Positions 1 to 7,467 of a stretch of 64,000 bases of DNA are shown here, in pieces. Made by a program: the position numbers and the translations under genes. The notes beneath the pieces are model-generated. The model ran no database searches and was not told the DNA's origin. It worked only from the letters and a program-made list of their open reading frames with translations. Source of the stretch: Cytobacillus firmus (GTDB taxonomy: Bacteria > Bacillota > Bacilli > Bacillales > Cytobacillaceae); contig NZ_CP098323.1 of the NCBI RefSeq assembly GCF_023657595.1, positions 3,744,001 through 3,808,000 on the forward strand, given 5' to 3'. The stretch's first letter is position 1. Each line of letters starts with the position of its first letter.

Positions 1-519
1 AAGCGTTTCTCTTCCATATTTTAAACCCCATTTGTTAACCGGAAAAGATTTTAACCCCAGAATCCATTGATCTGCTACTTTTCCAGTGACCGGGCTGTGT
101 ATCCTGTGGTAGTGGCTCGGACTTAAATAAAAGATCATGTAAGTGCCGCCTGCATATTTCCCTGCTTTATTTGCACCAAGCATCTCAGAGATGGAATAGT
201 TCTTCCCCTTTACTGTAATTATACGATCCTCCCGGATATCCCCAATATCTTCGATTACAGCATCTACAGGACTTACTGCTGAATCAGGGCTCTCATCGGT
301 TACTCGTGCCCCTTCCTTCAGCTTTCTAATGAAAAACTCATGAAGTGTTGGATATTCATGCAGTTTTTTTTCCATTTCACTCTCATTAATATTATAAATT
401 CTTGAAAATGAAGGAATGACCCTCCTGCTTAAACTTGATTGTGCAAATTTCTGAAGTATACCGGATGTCCATCTTCCATTTGTCAATTCAATCAGCAGTC
501 GATATACAGGTTTTAACAA
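1..519 (-). CDS. psd: Phosphatidylserine decarboxylase, N-terminal part (cut by window edge)
   Basis: Pyruvoyl-dependent enzyme that decarboxylates phosphatidylserine to phosphatidylethanolamine at the membrane. 173 codons are present; Bacillus Psd is about 263 residues, so the C-terminal part with the self-cleaving LGST-type site lies outside the window. Visible family features are YPTLHEFFIRKLKEGAR, the SPVDAVIEDIG segment and FYLSPSHYHRIHSPVTGKV. The start is a TTG at 519-517 with an AGGGGG Shine-Dalgarno eight bases upstream; no ATG fits. It is divergent from pssA, which makes its substrate. Identity is inferred from these motifs and the pssA neighbour. Confidence 0.93.
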   Translation of the reverse strand, partial: MLKPVYRLLIELTNGRWTSGILQKFAQSSLSRRVIPSFSRIYNINESEMEKKLHEYPTLHEFFIRKLKEGARVTDESPDSAVSPVDAVIEDIGDIREDRIITVKGKNYSISEMLGANKAGKYAGGTYMIFYLSPSHYHRIHSPVTGKVADQWILGLKSFPVNKWGLKYGRETL

Positions 520-789
520 AGGAAATGCCCCCTAACTAAATATGTTCTTTACGAACAGGCATAAAAAGCATAGAATAAAATATTATTATATAACATATAA
601 AACTAAGTTTGCCATAGACTTCCTCAGATTTGGCGCTTTTTTTATTATTAGCTTCAGTAAATTTGCAGATTACTTCTTTTTCCGCCCTTCCCGATAGTTC
701 CCATTTGCCAGAAGACATTTACACATAGCTGTTAGAAAAACTTCCTAAAGTCTGCAAGCTGTGATTCCCCGTTGCAAGGAGTGTTCGAT

Positions 790-1329
790 ATGTTTTCTCA
801 GGATGTTCTTGATTTAACCATTAAGAAGCTAAAGGCTCAGACTGCCAATATCTTAACTCTGTCTAACTTATTCTTAGGGTGCTTTGCTATTTTGTTTTCT
901 ATTAATGACAATTTGAAATTGAGTGTGCTGCTGATCTTTATCGCAGCTCTTGCTGACCGATTTGATGGGATGGCAGCAAGGAAAATGAATATTGAATCTG
1001 AATTAGGAAAGCAGCTGGATTCGATGAGTGACATTATTTCGTTTGGAGTTGCACCTGCACTGCTCCTTTACATGGGAGTACTTTATGCATTCGGGGCACC
1101 CGGCGCCTTCCTGACTGCTCTATATATAGGATGTGGAGCTTTGCGGCTCGCCCGTTTTAACATTAGTGAGAATAACGGCTATTTTACAGGCCTGCCAATA
1201 ACAGCTTCCGGATGCCTCGCCACTTTATGTTTTCTGGCTGTCCCGTATTGGCCTTCACCTATATTCCTTTTCATAATGCTGATACTTTCAATTTTAATGA
1301 TAAGCCCTTTCAGGCTGAAAAAAATGTAA
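790..1329 (+). CDS. pssA: CDP-diacylglycerol--serine O-phosphatidyltransferase
   Basis: Integral membrane enzyme that joins CDP-diacylglycerol and serine to give phosphatidylserine, the substrate of Psd. The 179-residue protein has the complete CDP-alcohol phosphatidyltransferase signature at about residues 56-81 (D56, D59-G60, A63-R64, G73, D77, D81), followed by several hydrophobic helices. I chose ATG 790 because AAGGAG at 776-781 sits eight bases upstream; in-frame TTG 772 and GTG 781 overlap or precede that site. Length matches B. subtilis PssA (about 177). In B. subtilis pssA and psd are co-directional; here they are divergent. Confidence 0.95.
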   Translation: MFSQDVLDLTIKKLKAQTANILTLSNLFLGCFAILFSINDNLKLSVLLIFIAALADRFDGMAARKMNIESELGKQLDSMSDIISFGVAPALLLYMGVLYAFGAPGAFLTALYIGCGALRLARFNISENNGYFTGLPITASGCLATLCFLAVPYWPSPIFLFIMLILSILMISPFRLKKM

Positions 1330-1331
1330 AA

Positions 1332-1360
1332 AAGCCGTGCTCAAAATAAGAGCGCGGCTT
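1332..1360. terminator. Bidirectional terminator between pssA and the M3 peptidase
   Basis: An 11-bp stem (AAGCCGTGCTC pairing with GAGCGCGGCTT, one G-T wobble) with a 7-base loop lies between the two convergent stop codons, with A/T-rich runs on both sides. Confidence 0.85.
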
Positions 1361-1367
1361 CTATATT

Positions 1368-3167
1368 TTATTTATCTCCTGTTAATGCCAGGAACTCTTC
1401 CACATCATCCATGCATAATTGCACGGCACTTTCCCAGAACTCAGGCTTGGTTAAATCAGCATTTAAATGCTTCATCGCTAAATCTTCAACTGTCATCGAT
1501 GCAGTATCCTTTAATAATGCTATATATTTTTCTTCATATCCTTTCCCTTCTTTTAGTGCCTGTGCATAGATTCCGAGCGAGAATAAATACCCAAAAGTAT
1601 ATGGGAAATTATAGAATGGCACGCCAGTAATAAAGAAATGCAGTTTTGAAGCCCAGAAGGACGGATGATACTCATCAAGCGCGTCGCCATAAGCCTCTTT
1701 TTGGGCTGCCTCCATGATGTCATTCAGACGTTCGGCACTCACATTCCCCTGTTTTCTTTCTTCATAGAATCTGGTTTCAAACAGGAATCGCGCATGGATA
1801 TTCATTAGCAGTGCAACAGATCTTTGTACTTTATCTTCTAATAGTGCCAGCTTCTCTTCTTCTGACCCTGCTTTTTTCACTGCGGCATCAGAGACAATCA
1901 TTTCTGCAAAAGTAGAAGCTGTCTCTGCAACATTCATGGCATAATTTCGATTCAGCAAATGGAGATCTCTCATTGCATATGTATGAAAACCATGCCCGAG
2001 TTCATGTGCAAGGGTAGAAACATTGGATGGTGTCCCTGAGTATGTCATAAAGATTCTTGATTGGCTGTCTTCAGGAAAGTAAGTATGAAAACCGCCTGGC
2101 GCCTTTCCTGGACGGTCCTCAGCTTCAATCCACTTTTCTTCAAAGGCTTTTTTAGAAAAGGAGGTCATCTCTTCTCCGAATTGGGCAAACTGCTCAAGGA
2201 TAAATTCTGCGCCTTCCTGATAGGATAATTTCGTTTCTGACTCGGAGAGCGGCGCATCCAGGTCATACCAGCTTAATTTCTCTAAACCTAAAAGCTTTGC
2301 CTTTCTCTCCAAATATTGAACAAGAGGTGCTTTATTTCGGGAAATTACCCCCCACATTGTCTCCAGGGTTTCTTTTTTCATCCTGTTTAAATCCAGCGGT
2401 TCCTTAAGAAAGTCATCCCAGCCTCTTAATTTATATACATTTAATCTAAAGCCGGCTAAGTGATTTAGAGTCTTGGATAGATAGTCAGACTGGCTGTTCC
2501 ATGACTTTTCCCAATTATCAAAAACTTCCTTGCGCAACTTTCGGTCAGGGCTAGAAAACTTATTGGCAGCCTGCCCAACTGACAGCTGTTTTATCTCCCC
2601 ATTTTCATTGCATGGAATCTTTATGTTTCCTACTATTACGTCATACATCTGGCCCCATCCGTGGTAACCATCAACAGCAAGAGCATTAATGACAGTCTCT
2701 TCCTCCTGCGAAAGCCTTTCTGAGGCTTTTTCGCGGCGCTCGCTTAATACAAATGAGAGTTCATTTAAATCTTGATCATCTATTATTTGCTCCCATGCAC
2801 CGTGATCTAAACTTGCCAGCTTCTGATCAAATACAGTCAAAGCGTTTTGAAAACCTGCACTCAATTCAGTAGTTGCGCCTCTAAGGTCTTTCGCTTTTTT
2901 GTCTTCGGTATTTTGTGCCTGAAGACAGCTGACAAAAGCTCCGGCCTGGCGCACTTTTCTTGCCGTCTGCTGAAACAGCTCAATAATTTTACTTATTTCA
3001 TCGGCATCTTCAGCTGAGTTAGAAGGCTCCCAATTATGTATTAGATTAGAAAATGAATCAATATGTTTTCTTGTTTCCTGTAAATGCTGTTTAAATTCAG
3101 CTGAGTCGCTTCCACCCTTAAAAAAAACATCTAAATCCCACACGGACGAATATGCTGTTGCAGTCAT
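1368..3167 (-). CDS. M3 family oligoendopeptidase (PepF-like)
   Basis: Cytoplasmic zinc metallopeptidase that trims short peptides. The 599-residue protein carries the thermolysin-type HELGHGFH motif at about residue 386, with the third ligand glutamate likely in the downstream VAETASTFAEM segment. Length and the N-terminal helical region fit the PepF/M3 oligoendopeptidase family. ATG 3167 has an AAGGGGGG Shine-Dalgarno. It appears monocistronic and ends at a terminator shared with pssA. The substrate range cannot be read from sequence. B. subtilis PepF (YjbG) is longer, so I give no symbol. Confidence 0.92.
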   Translation of the reverse strand: MTATAYSSVWDLDVFFKGGSDSAEFKQHLQETRKHIDSFSNLIHNWEPSNSAEDADEISKIIELFQQTARKVRQAGAFVSCLQAQNTEDKKAKDLRGATTELSAGFQNALTVFDQKLASLDHGAWEQIIDDQDLNELSFVLSERREKASERLSQEEETVINALAVDGYHGWGQMYDVIVGNIKIPCNENGEIKQLSVGQAANKFSSPDRKLRKEVFDNWEKSWNSQSDYLSKTLNHLAGFRLNVYKLRGWDDFLKEPLDLNRMKKETLETMWGVISRNKAPLVQYLERKAKLLGLEKLSWYDLDAPLSESETKLSYQEGAEFILEQFAQFGEEMTSFSKKAFEEKWIEAEDRPGKAPGGFHTYFPEDSQSRIFMTYSGTPSNVSTLAHELGHGFHTYAMRDLHLLNRNYAMNVAETASTFAEMIVSDAAVKKAGSEEEKLALLEDKVQRSVALLMNIHARFLFETRFYEERKQGNVSAERLNDIMEAAQKEAYGDALDEYHPSFWASKLHFFITGVPFYNFPYTFGYLFSLGIYAQALKEGKGYEEKYIALLKDTASMTVEDLAMKHLNADLTKPEFWESAVQLCMDDVEEFLALTGDK

Positions 3168-3250
3168 ATAATCCCCCCTTAAAAAGTTTCGGCTGCAGAA
3201 ATATTATACCTTGATTTTTCCGAAATTTCTATAAAATAACACATAAAAGG

Positions 3251-3274
3251 AGCCCATATCCTAAGATATGAGCC
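3251..3274 (-). terminator. Terminator of the small YjcZ-like gene
   Basis: On the minus strand a 10-bp stem (GGCTCATATC with GATATGGGCT, two wobbles) and a TTAG loop are followed by CCTTTTAT, directly after the stop codon at 3290. Confidence 0.7.
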
Positions 3275-3289
3275 AATTGCTGGTTATCG

Positions 3290-3442
3290 CTACCTGAAAT
3301 AGCCGCCATAATAAGCAAATCCCCCAAAAACAAGCAGCAAGATCAGCAGGACAACTGCGAGGGCCAGCCAGAAACCGCCTCCACCATAATAACCGCATGG
3401 ATAAGGAGGGGGAACAGGATAACCGCCATAACCATAAGGCAT
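3290..3442 (-). CDS. Small Gly/Tyr-rich YjcZ-like membrane protein (50 aa)
   Basis: ATG 3442 is preceded by GGGAGG nine bases upstream. The N-terminal half is Pro/Gly/Tyr-rich (PYGYGGYPVPPPYPCGYYGG) and is followed by one hydrophobic helix of about 17 residues and a FAYYGGYFR tail. This layout resembles the YjcZ-family sporulation proteins of Bacillus, which are small single-pass proteins. A good ribosome site and its own terminator support a real gene. Function is unknown; the family assignment rests on composition and should be treated as tentative. Confidence 0.72.
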   Translation of the reverse strand: MPYGYGGYPVPPPYPCGYYGGGGFWLALAVVLLILLLVFGGFAYYGGYFR

Positions 3443-3604
3443 AACCAATTACCTCCCTTCGCCTTCTATTACTAAGATATGTATATAATGGACAATCGCT
3501 TAGGCTTTTGTACTAAATCACGGTTTAAAATGATGTTTTCTTAGCACCTCTATTAGAATAATTCATAGAATATACTAGAAGGAATTTTATGGGAGGAGTG
3601 TTAA

Positions 3605-3769
3605 ATGAAGATTATCTCAATCTGCAAAAAATGCAAAGGCACTGGCAGCATAACAGCATGTAAATTCATAAAGAAAACCTGCCCTGCCTGTAAGGGGTCA
3701 GGCAAAATGACAAAACACCTTTCCGATATCAAGTATCTGGAGAGAAATAAGTTTTTTCTTCACTCATAA
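3605..3769 (+). CDS. Minimal DnaJ-type zinc-finger protein (54 aa)
   Basis: ATG 3605 has a GGGAGGAG Shine-Dalgarno. The protein holds two CxxCxGxG-type motifs, CKKCKGTG (about residues 7-14) and CPACKGSG (about 26-33), the arrangement of half of the DnaJ cysteine-rich domain that binds one zinc ion. No J domain or other domain is present. A terminator follows at once. It may be a free-standing zinc-ribbon accessory protein; the substrate is unknown. The coding call is well supported, the function is not. Confidence 0.75.
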   Translation: MKIISICKKCKGTGSITACKFIKKTCPACKGSGKMTKHLSDIKYLERNKFFLHS

Positions 3770-3787
3770 CAGGTAGCCATTAATTTG

Positions 3788-3816
3788 AACCCTTCCACAG
3801 GCAAGGGTTTTTTATT
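3788..3816 (+). terminator. Terminator after the small zinc-finger gene
   Basis: AACCCTT and AAGGGTT form a 7-bp stem around an 8-base loop, followed by a long run of T with one A. Confidence 0.8.
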
Positions 3817-3886
3817 TTTTGCTGAAATACTATATAATGACATCGATAATTATAACCATTGAAAGTTATGGATTGGAGTGAAACGA

Positions 3887-4852
3887 ATGAAACATGGCAG
3901 AACGATTTTGGCGGTTCTCCTTTTATTGCTCACTGCCGGCTGTTCTGTGGAGGATGAGCAAAGTAAGAAAACTGCTGATGAACCTTCAAATAAAACTTCA
4001 GAAGCGACTGATTATACTATTATTGAGGCCTCAGCTCAGCAAATCGAGCATATTCAAGGAATTGGATATCCCGGAAATGATGCCGGACTTTACCTTTCAT
4101 CCAGCGAAGGCTTAAAATTTTTTAAAGATGGCATTTGGCACGAGACGACTTCTCTTAACCATGACTATATGGGATTTCAGGCTGTCAAAGATGGATTTAT
4201 TGTCAGCGGCCATCCTGATAAGAATTCCGTTATAAAAAAACCTCTTGGAATTGTGAAAAGTACAGATAAAGGAGCCTCTTTCAAGAAACTGGCTTTTAAC
4301 GGAACAAGTTCCTTTCCTTTTCTAGCTGCAGGCTATAATACCAATCTAATCTATATGATCAATCAGGAAAATAACGATGAACTCAAGGCAGGTGTATACC
4401 GCTCTCAGGACGCAGGAAAAACATGGGATCCAGTCAGCTTAAAAGGACTTGAGGCCGACACACTTGGTATGATTGCGGCACATCCAACTAATCCTGAAAT
4501 CATGGCCATGTCAACAAGAAGCGGCATCTTTTACTCACAGGATAAAGGGGAAACTGTAAAGTTAGTATCTGAGCCAATTATGGCTACAGCCCTCGCATTT
4601 ACGGAAAACAGCTTGTATTATGCCTATGCAGATCAGGAAAAGGTCCAAATGAGCAAAATTGATCTTAAAACGATGGAAAACTCACAGGTTAAAATCCCTT
4701 TTCTCAGCTATGACAACCCTATTACATACATTGCTGCCGAACATAAATCTGACGGAAAGCTTGCTGTTTCAACTTATCTAAAAGATGTATATGAATCTGC
4801 AGACAGCAGTGAGAACTGGAAGCTCCTATTGAAAAACGGCAGAATTAAATAA
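3887..4852 (+). CDS. Lipoprotein with BNR/Asp-box repeats (predicted beta-propeller)
   Basis: The 321-residue product has a lipoprotein signal (charged start, long Leu-rich stretch, lipobox LTAGC with Cys at about residue 19), so it should be anchored outside the membrane. Asp-box-like turns recur (STDKGASF, SQDAGKTW, SQDKGETV), as in sialidase- or sortilin-type beta-propellers. ATG 3887 is preferred over GTG 3878 because GGAG at 3875-3878 is eight bases from the ATG. Annotation pipelines often call this type 'glycosylhydrolase', but I see no catalytic residues that show this. Role unknown; perhaps a surface binding or assembly factor. Confidence 0.8.
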   Translation: MKHGRTILAVLLLLLTAGCSVEDEQSKKTADEPSNKTSEATDYTIIEASAQQIEHIQGIGYPGNDAGLYLSSSEGLKFFKDGIWHETTSLNHDYMGFQAVKDGFIVSGHPDKNSVIKKPLGIVKSTDKGASFKKLAFNGTSSFPFLAAGYNTNLIYMINQENNDELKAGVYRSQDAGKTWDPVSLKGLEADTLGMIAAHPTNPEIMAMSTRSGIFYSQDKGETVKLVSEPIMATALAFTENSLYYAYADQEKVQMSKIDLKTMENSQVKIPFLSYDNPITYIAAEHKSDGKLAVSTYLKDVYESADSSENWKLLLKNGRIK

Positions 4853-4881
4853 CTAAAGGGACAGTCAAACTGTCCCTTTAG
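4853..4881. terminator. Bidirectional terminator between the lipoprotein gene and sigK
   Basis: A perfect 12-bp stem, CTAAAGGGACAG pairing with CTGTCCCTTTAG, with a TCAAA loop. It overlaps the sigK stop codon on the minus strand and has T-rich sequence on the plus-strand side. Confidence 0.9.
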
Positions 4882-5597
4882 CTGTTACTTTTCCTTTTTT
4901 CTTTTTCCGCCCGATAAAACTCATGAAACATTTTCATTAATGCTCTCTTTTCAATTCTGGAGACATAACTTCTTGATATGCCAAGCTCTTTGGCTATTTC
5001 TCTTTGTGTTTTTTCTTTTTGCAGGTCAAGTCCGAACCTGCCGACAATGACTTCTTTTTCTCTGTCATCTAAAACATCAATATACTCCTTCACTTTTTCC
5101 AGCTCCATATTTAGCTGAATCGTATTAATAACATCCTCAGATTCCGACTTAAGAACATCAATAAGAGATATTTCATTGCCTTCTTTGTCCTGCCCAATAG
5201 GATCATGAAGGGATACATCTTTTTTAGTCTTCTTCAGTGCCCGTAAGTGCATCAGTATCTCATTCTCAATACAGCGGGCTGCATAGGTGGCAAGCTTTGT
5301 GCCTTTCCCTTCCGAATAGCTCTCGATGGCCTTTATCAGTCCGATTGTCCCTATTGAAATCAGATCCTCAGAATCCTCTCCTGTATTTTCGAATTTCTTT
5401 ACAATATGGGCAACGAGCCTTAGATTATGTTCAATAAGCATATTACGGGCATGCGAATCGCCAGCAGCCATCAAACGCAGGTATTTCTTTTCATCTGCAG
5501 GAGACAGCGGTTGAGGAAATGCATTATTTTTTACATAAGATACAAGAAACACTATCTCCTTAACCAAAAACCCGAGTGCAGTTAAAATACCGGACAT
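4878..5597 (-). CDS. sigK: RNA polymerase sporulation sigma factor SigK (pro-sigma-K), intact
   Basis: Late mother-cell sigma factor for coat and spore maturation genes. The 239-residue protein is close to B. subtilis SigK over its whole length: sigma-70 region 2 ([16 protein letters not shown] through [16 protein letters not shown]) and region 4 ([28 protein letters not shown]). The first 20 residues form the hydrophobic pro-sequence; SpoIVFB cleavage is expected between S20 and Y21. Unlike strain 168, where the skin element splits the gene, the frame here is continuous. ATG 5597 has a GGGGGTGG Shine-Dalgarno. Confidence 0.97.
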   Translation of the reverse strand: MSGILTALGFLVKEIVFLVSYVKNNAFPQPLSPADEKKYLRLMAAGDSHARNMLIEHNLRLVAHIVKKFENTGEDSEDLISIGTIGLIKAIESYSEGKGTKLATYAARCIENEILMHLRALKKTKKDVSLHDPIGQDKEGNEISLIDVLKSESEDVINTIQLNMELEKVKEYIDVLDDREKEVIVGRFGLDLQKEKTQREIAKELGISRSYVSRIEKRALMKMFHEFYRAEKEKRKSNS

Positions 5598-5863
5598 CGT
5601 TCCACCCCCGCTTATAATGCGTTCAAAAATGCCTATAACTAATTCCTATGTATGGATGGAGTTGTTTTTGTCTGTCCAATTCAGATAATTTCCTCAGAAA
5701 AAATTCCGTCCCTCATTTTTTCAGCCAATAGTCCTTCAATAAAGCTTTTCGCTATGATGATAGGATATAATTATTCATGGTATGATTTTTATCGCCTGCA
5801 TGCGGTATACATAGCTCCGTTTCAAGTTATATAAATAATCAGGAAGAAAGAGGTCTTGATAAT

Positions 5864-6028
5864 TTGAATGGTCAGAGAATAATTTTAGCCCTCGTATTTT
5901 TTATTGTTTTTCTTGACAGCCTTGCAAAGTTTATTTTTGAAGGTTTTTCTTTAAAGACCTTGCTGATATTGCTCGCAGTTTCTGGAATTGTCCTATTTCT
6001 CTGGATTTACCCTAACAAAAAGGACTGA
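5864..6028 (+). CDS. Small two-helix membrane protein (54 aa), unknown
   Basis: TTG 5864 is preceded by GAAAGAGG with suitable spacing. The product has two hydrophobic segments (about residues 6-18 and 31-48) separated by AKFIFEGFSLK and ends in a short basic tail. A 14-bp perfect terminator stem begins inside the stop region. Ribosome site, length and terminator all favour a genuine small membrane protein. I recognise no family. Confidence 0.65.
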   Translation: MNGQRIILALVFFIVFLDSLAKFIFEGFSLKTLLILLAVSGIVLFLWIYPNKKD

Positions 6029-6053
6029 CTTCTCAATCCAGAAGTCAGTCCTT
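6020..6053 (+). terminator. Strong terminator
   Basis: A 14-bp perfect stem (AAGGACTGACTTCT and its complement) with a 6-base loop is followed by an uninterrupted T run. Confidence 0.92.
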
Positions 6054-6254
6054 TTTTTTATATTTCATATTACTCTATTACGCTTACCTCAGCAGAAATG
6101 ATGCAGCCGACAGTACCGCACACAACTAATCCCATTACGATCCAGAACATCCTCCACACCCCTTTTTTAATTCCTTATTTTCTTTAATGTAACATGGTTT
6201 CTGCTTCAGAAAACGGGAGGAATGTGAACATTCTGTTAATCAGCATCAAGTGGA

Positions 6255-6308
6255 TCAGTTCCTTTTCTTTCGGAATTTCAAGGTTAAAATTAAAATATGC
6301 AAAGACAC
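6255..6308 (-). CDS. 17-aa ORF resembling the N-terminus of YrzI
   Basis: GTG 6308 lies eight bases after a perfect AGGAGG. The peptide MSLHILILTLKFRKKRN matches the first part of the nearby YrzI product (MTLNILFLTVTIKKR) in pattern and charge, then stops at TGA. It is either a very small paralogue or a truncated copy. The strong ribosome site is the main evidence for translation. Confidence 0.45.
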   Translation of the reverse strand: MSLHILILTLKFRKKRN

Positions 6309-6339
6309 GCTCCTTACCTCCTAACCGGTTACAGCTTTG

Positions 6340-6399
6340 TTAGGTGGAATCTTTCTCCACCCAAAAAATTGCCTGACGTCCTTGTAAAATGTAAATCAT
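6340..6399 (-). CDS. 19-aa ORF in the yrzI cluster
   Basis: ATG 6399 has an AAAGGTGG site eight bases upstream and encodes MIYILQGRQAIFWVEKDST. It lies between yrzI and the 17-aa YrzI-like ORF, and the three could share a transcript. No family is recognised, and it is short enough to be a chance ORF. Confidence 0.3.
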   Translation of the reverse strand: MIYILQGRQAIFWVEKDST

Positions 6400-6436
6400 C
6401 TAACAAACCACCTTTCTTGTTTTTTTGTCACTGAAA

Positions 6437-6577
6437 TTAAAATGGACGGTAAATTGAGAATTGACGATCACGGTTTTGTTCAATAATTTTTTCAACCATT
6501 TGTTCACGAACAACATCTTCTGCTGATACGTGACGTTTTTTTATCGTGACTGTTAAAAATAAGATATTTAATGTCAT
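6437..6577 (-). CDS. yrzI: YrzI family small protein (46 aa)
   Basis: The product begins MTLNILFLTVTIKKRHVSAE and ends DRQFSIYRPF, the pattern of the Bacillus YrzI family of small proteins that often occur in tandem. There is a hydrophobic N-terminus, then an amphipathic charged helix. ATG 6577 follows a GAGGAGGT site. A terminator lies upstream, so it may start its own transcript, perhaps continuing into the two tiny ORFs downstream. Function is unknown. A longer frame starting at 6700 runs through the upstream terminator and lacks a ribosome site. Confidence 0.82.
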   Translation of the reverse strand: MTLNILFLTVTIKKRHVSAEDVVREQMVEKIIEQNRDRQFSIYRPF

Positions 6578-6618
6578 TAGATATTCCACCTCCTCTTTCA
6601 TATCCTGCCAAAAGGCAC

Positions 6619-6651
6619 AAAAAAGCCGCAAAGAGATATACTCCCAGCGGC
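6619..6651 (-). terminator. Terminator upstream of yrzI
   Basis: On the minus strand GCCGC and GCGGC enclose an inner GAG-TATAT-CTC hairpin and are followed by TTTTTT. It is the second of two terminators in tandem. Confidence 0.75.
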
Positions 6652-6666
6652 CTGCCATTAAGGCAT

Positions 6667-6697
6667 AAAAAACCGCAGGGCACAATTCTCCCTGCGG
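6667..6697 (-). terminator. Terminator after the 26-aa ORF
   Basis: An 8-bp perfect stem, CCGCAGGG with CCCTGCGG, and a T6 run on the minus strand, about 30 bases after the 26-aa ORF. Confidence 0.85.
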
Positions 6698-6726
6698 CAT
6701 GGATATGTAATGTCAATAAAGCAAAT

Positions 6727-6807
6727 CTAAGCGATCCATTCCATGTAGGTCGAATTTGTACAATATTTATTTAGCTGTGTTCCTAATACAATTGCAGTTA
6801 ACATCAT
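6727..6807 (-). CDS. 26-aa hydrophobic small ORF
   Basis: ATG 6807 is nine bases after a perfect GGAGG. The peptide starts MMLTAIVLGTQLNKY and ends MEWIA; it has a short hydrophobic start and one cysteine. It is followed directly by a strong terminator, so a dedicated transcript is likely. It could be a small protein or the coding part of a regulatory RNA. No family is recognised. Confidence 0.5.
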   Translation of the reverse strand: MMLTAIVLGTQLNKYCTNSTYMEWIA

Positions 6808-6922
6808 TTCATTCGACCTCCTTTTTAGAATTTTCACTTACACTGGTAATTATATCCACGATTATGCAGTTTGTAAACCTTTTTTGATAAATTTTTATTT
6901 TATTTTTTTGTTTTATAAATAC

Positions 6923-7053
6923 AGCCTGTTAATTTCCGCTGCAGGGTGTAGTTTAGTGAGTTGCTCTTCGCTGGGGGCATTTGAAAATGCTGACGCATTT
7001 CCTTCGTGCGGTGTTCGTTATTAAGAAGCAACATGCTTTACGAAAATAGCCAA
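6923..7053. repeat. MITE-like dispersed repeat, copy A (partial, rearranged)
   Basis: The left part reads GTTAATTTCCGCTGCAGG, like the other copies. The right end, read in reverse complement, is GGCTATTTTCGTAAAGC, matching the repeat's terminal sequence. The middle, in reverse complement, contains ACACCGCACGAAGGAAATG and AGCATTTTC, a module found in the opposite orientation inside copy D (36158-36437). The left terminus is missing. It lies beside the yrhC terminator. Confidence 0.65.
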
Positions 7054-7060
7054 TGAAAAA

Positions 7061-7083
7061 AACGCCCGGATATCCGGACGTTT
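7061..7083 (-). terminator. yrhC terminator
   Basis: AACGTCCGG and CCGGGCGTT form a stem around a short AT loop, and the minus strand continues into T7. Confidence 0.85.
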
Positions 7084-7090
7084 ATTTTAC

Positions 7091-7351
7091 TTATTTTCTC
7101 ATGAGGTATTCCTGACCTTCATCCGTTTCATTCAATTTCGTTCTGCATCGTCTGGAAAGGATAAAGAAAAGGATTGAGCCTATAAGGAAAGCTGAAGAAG
7201 ATCCAGCCATTATATATAAATCAGAAACTGTATTTGCAGTGTCAGGGATAATTAAGCCAATGTAAAAAAACGATCCGACAGCGAGCATTGAAATTGCAAA
7301 CCGCTTGAAATCAACCATTTTTTGATATAAGTTCTTTGCTTCGTTCATCAT
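7091..7351 (-). CDS. yrhC: YrhC family membrane protein
   Basis: Small membrane protein (86 aa) with two hydrophobic segments (about residues 17-35 and 47-66) and a basic cytoplasmic end (RRCRTKLN). Its position after mtnN matches B. subtilis, where yrhC closes the yrrT-mtnN-mccA-mccB-yrhC operon; here the three genes between are absent. ATG 7351 follows GAAGGTG. The role is unknown; a link to sulfur or cysteine metabolism is inferred only from context. Confidence 0.78.
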   Translation of the reverse strand: MMNEAKNLYQKMVDFKRFAISMLAVGSFFYIGLIIPDTANTVSDLYIMAGSSSAFLIGSILFFILSRRCRTKLNETDEGQEYLMRK

Positions 7352-7441
7352 TTATTATCACCTTCTAAGAAAGACTATGTTTCTACTTTAACATACTTAG
7401 CAAGTTTGAAGGTGATGTAAATAATGTAAGATAGGAAAAAT

Positions 7442-7459
7442 AGGGAAGAGATTATCCCT
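7442..7459 (-). terminator. Possible weak terminator after mtnN
   Basis: A 5-bp stem, AGGGA with TCCCT, is followed by ATTTTT on the minus strand, just downstream of the mtnN stop. It is weak, so read-through to yrhC is plausible. Confidence 0.4.
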
Positions 7460-7467
7460 TTTTAAAG

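Noticed and set aside
536-718. 60-codon minus-strand ORF between psd and pssA
   Set aside because: It has no ribosome binding site, resembles no family and lies in the divergent promoter region of psd and pssA.
5239-5514. Plus-strand ORFs antisense to sigK and similar long antisense frames in other genes
   Set aside because: They are opposite-strand shadows of well-identified genes, without ribosome sites or recognisable products.
6070-6150. 26-aa hydrophobic ORF on the minus strand next to CCTCC
   Set aside because: The GGAGG touches the first ATG with no spacing and is 15 bases from the next one, so initiation is doubtful. It may belong to the small-ORF cluster but the evidence is too thin.
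6437-6700. 87-codon frame containing yrzI as its C-terminal part
   Set aside because: The longer frame crosses a strong terminator hairpin and lacks a ribosome site; the ATG at 6577 has GAGGAGGT and gives the family length.
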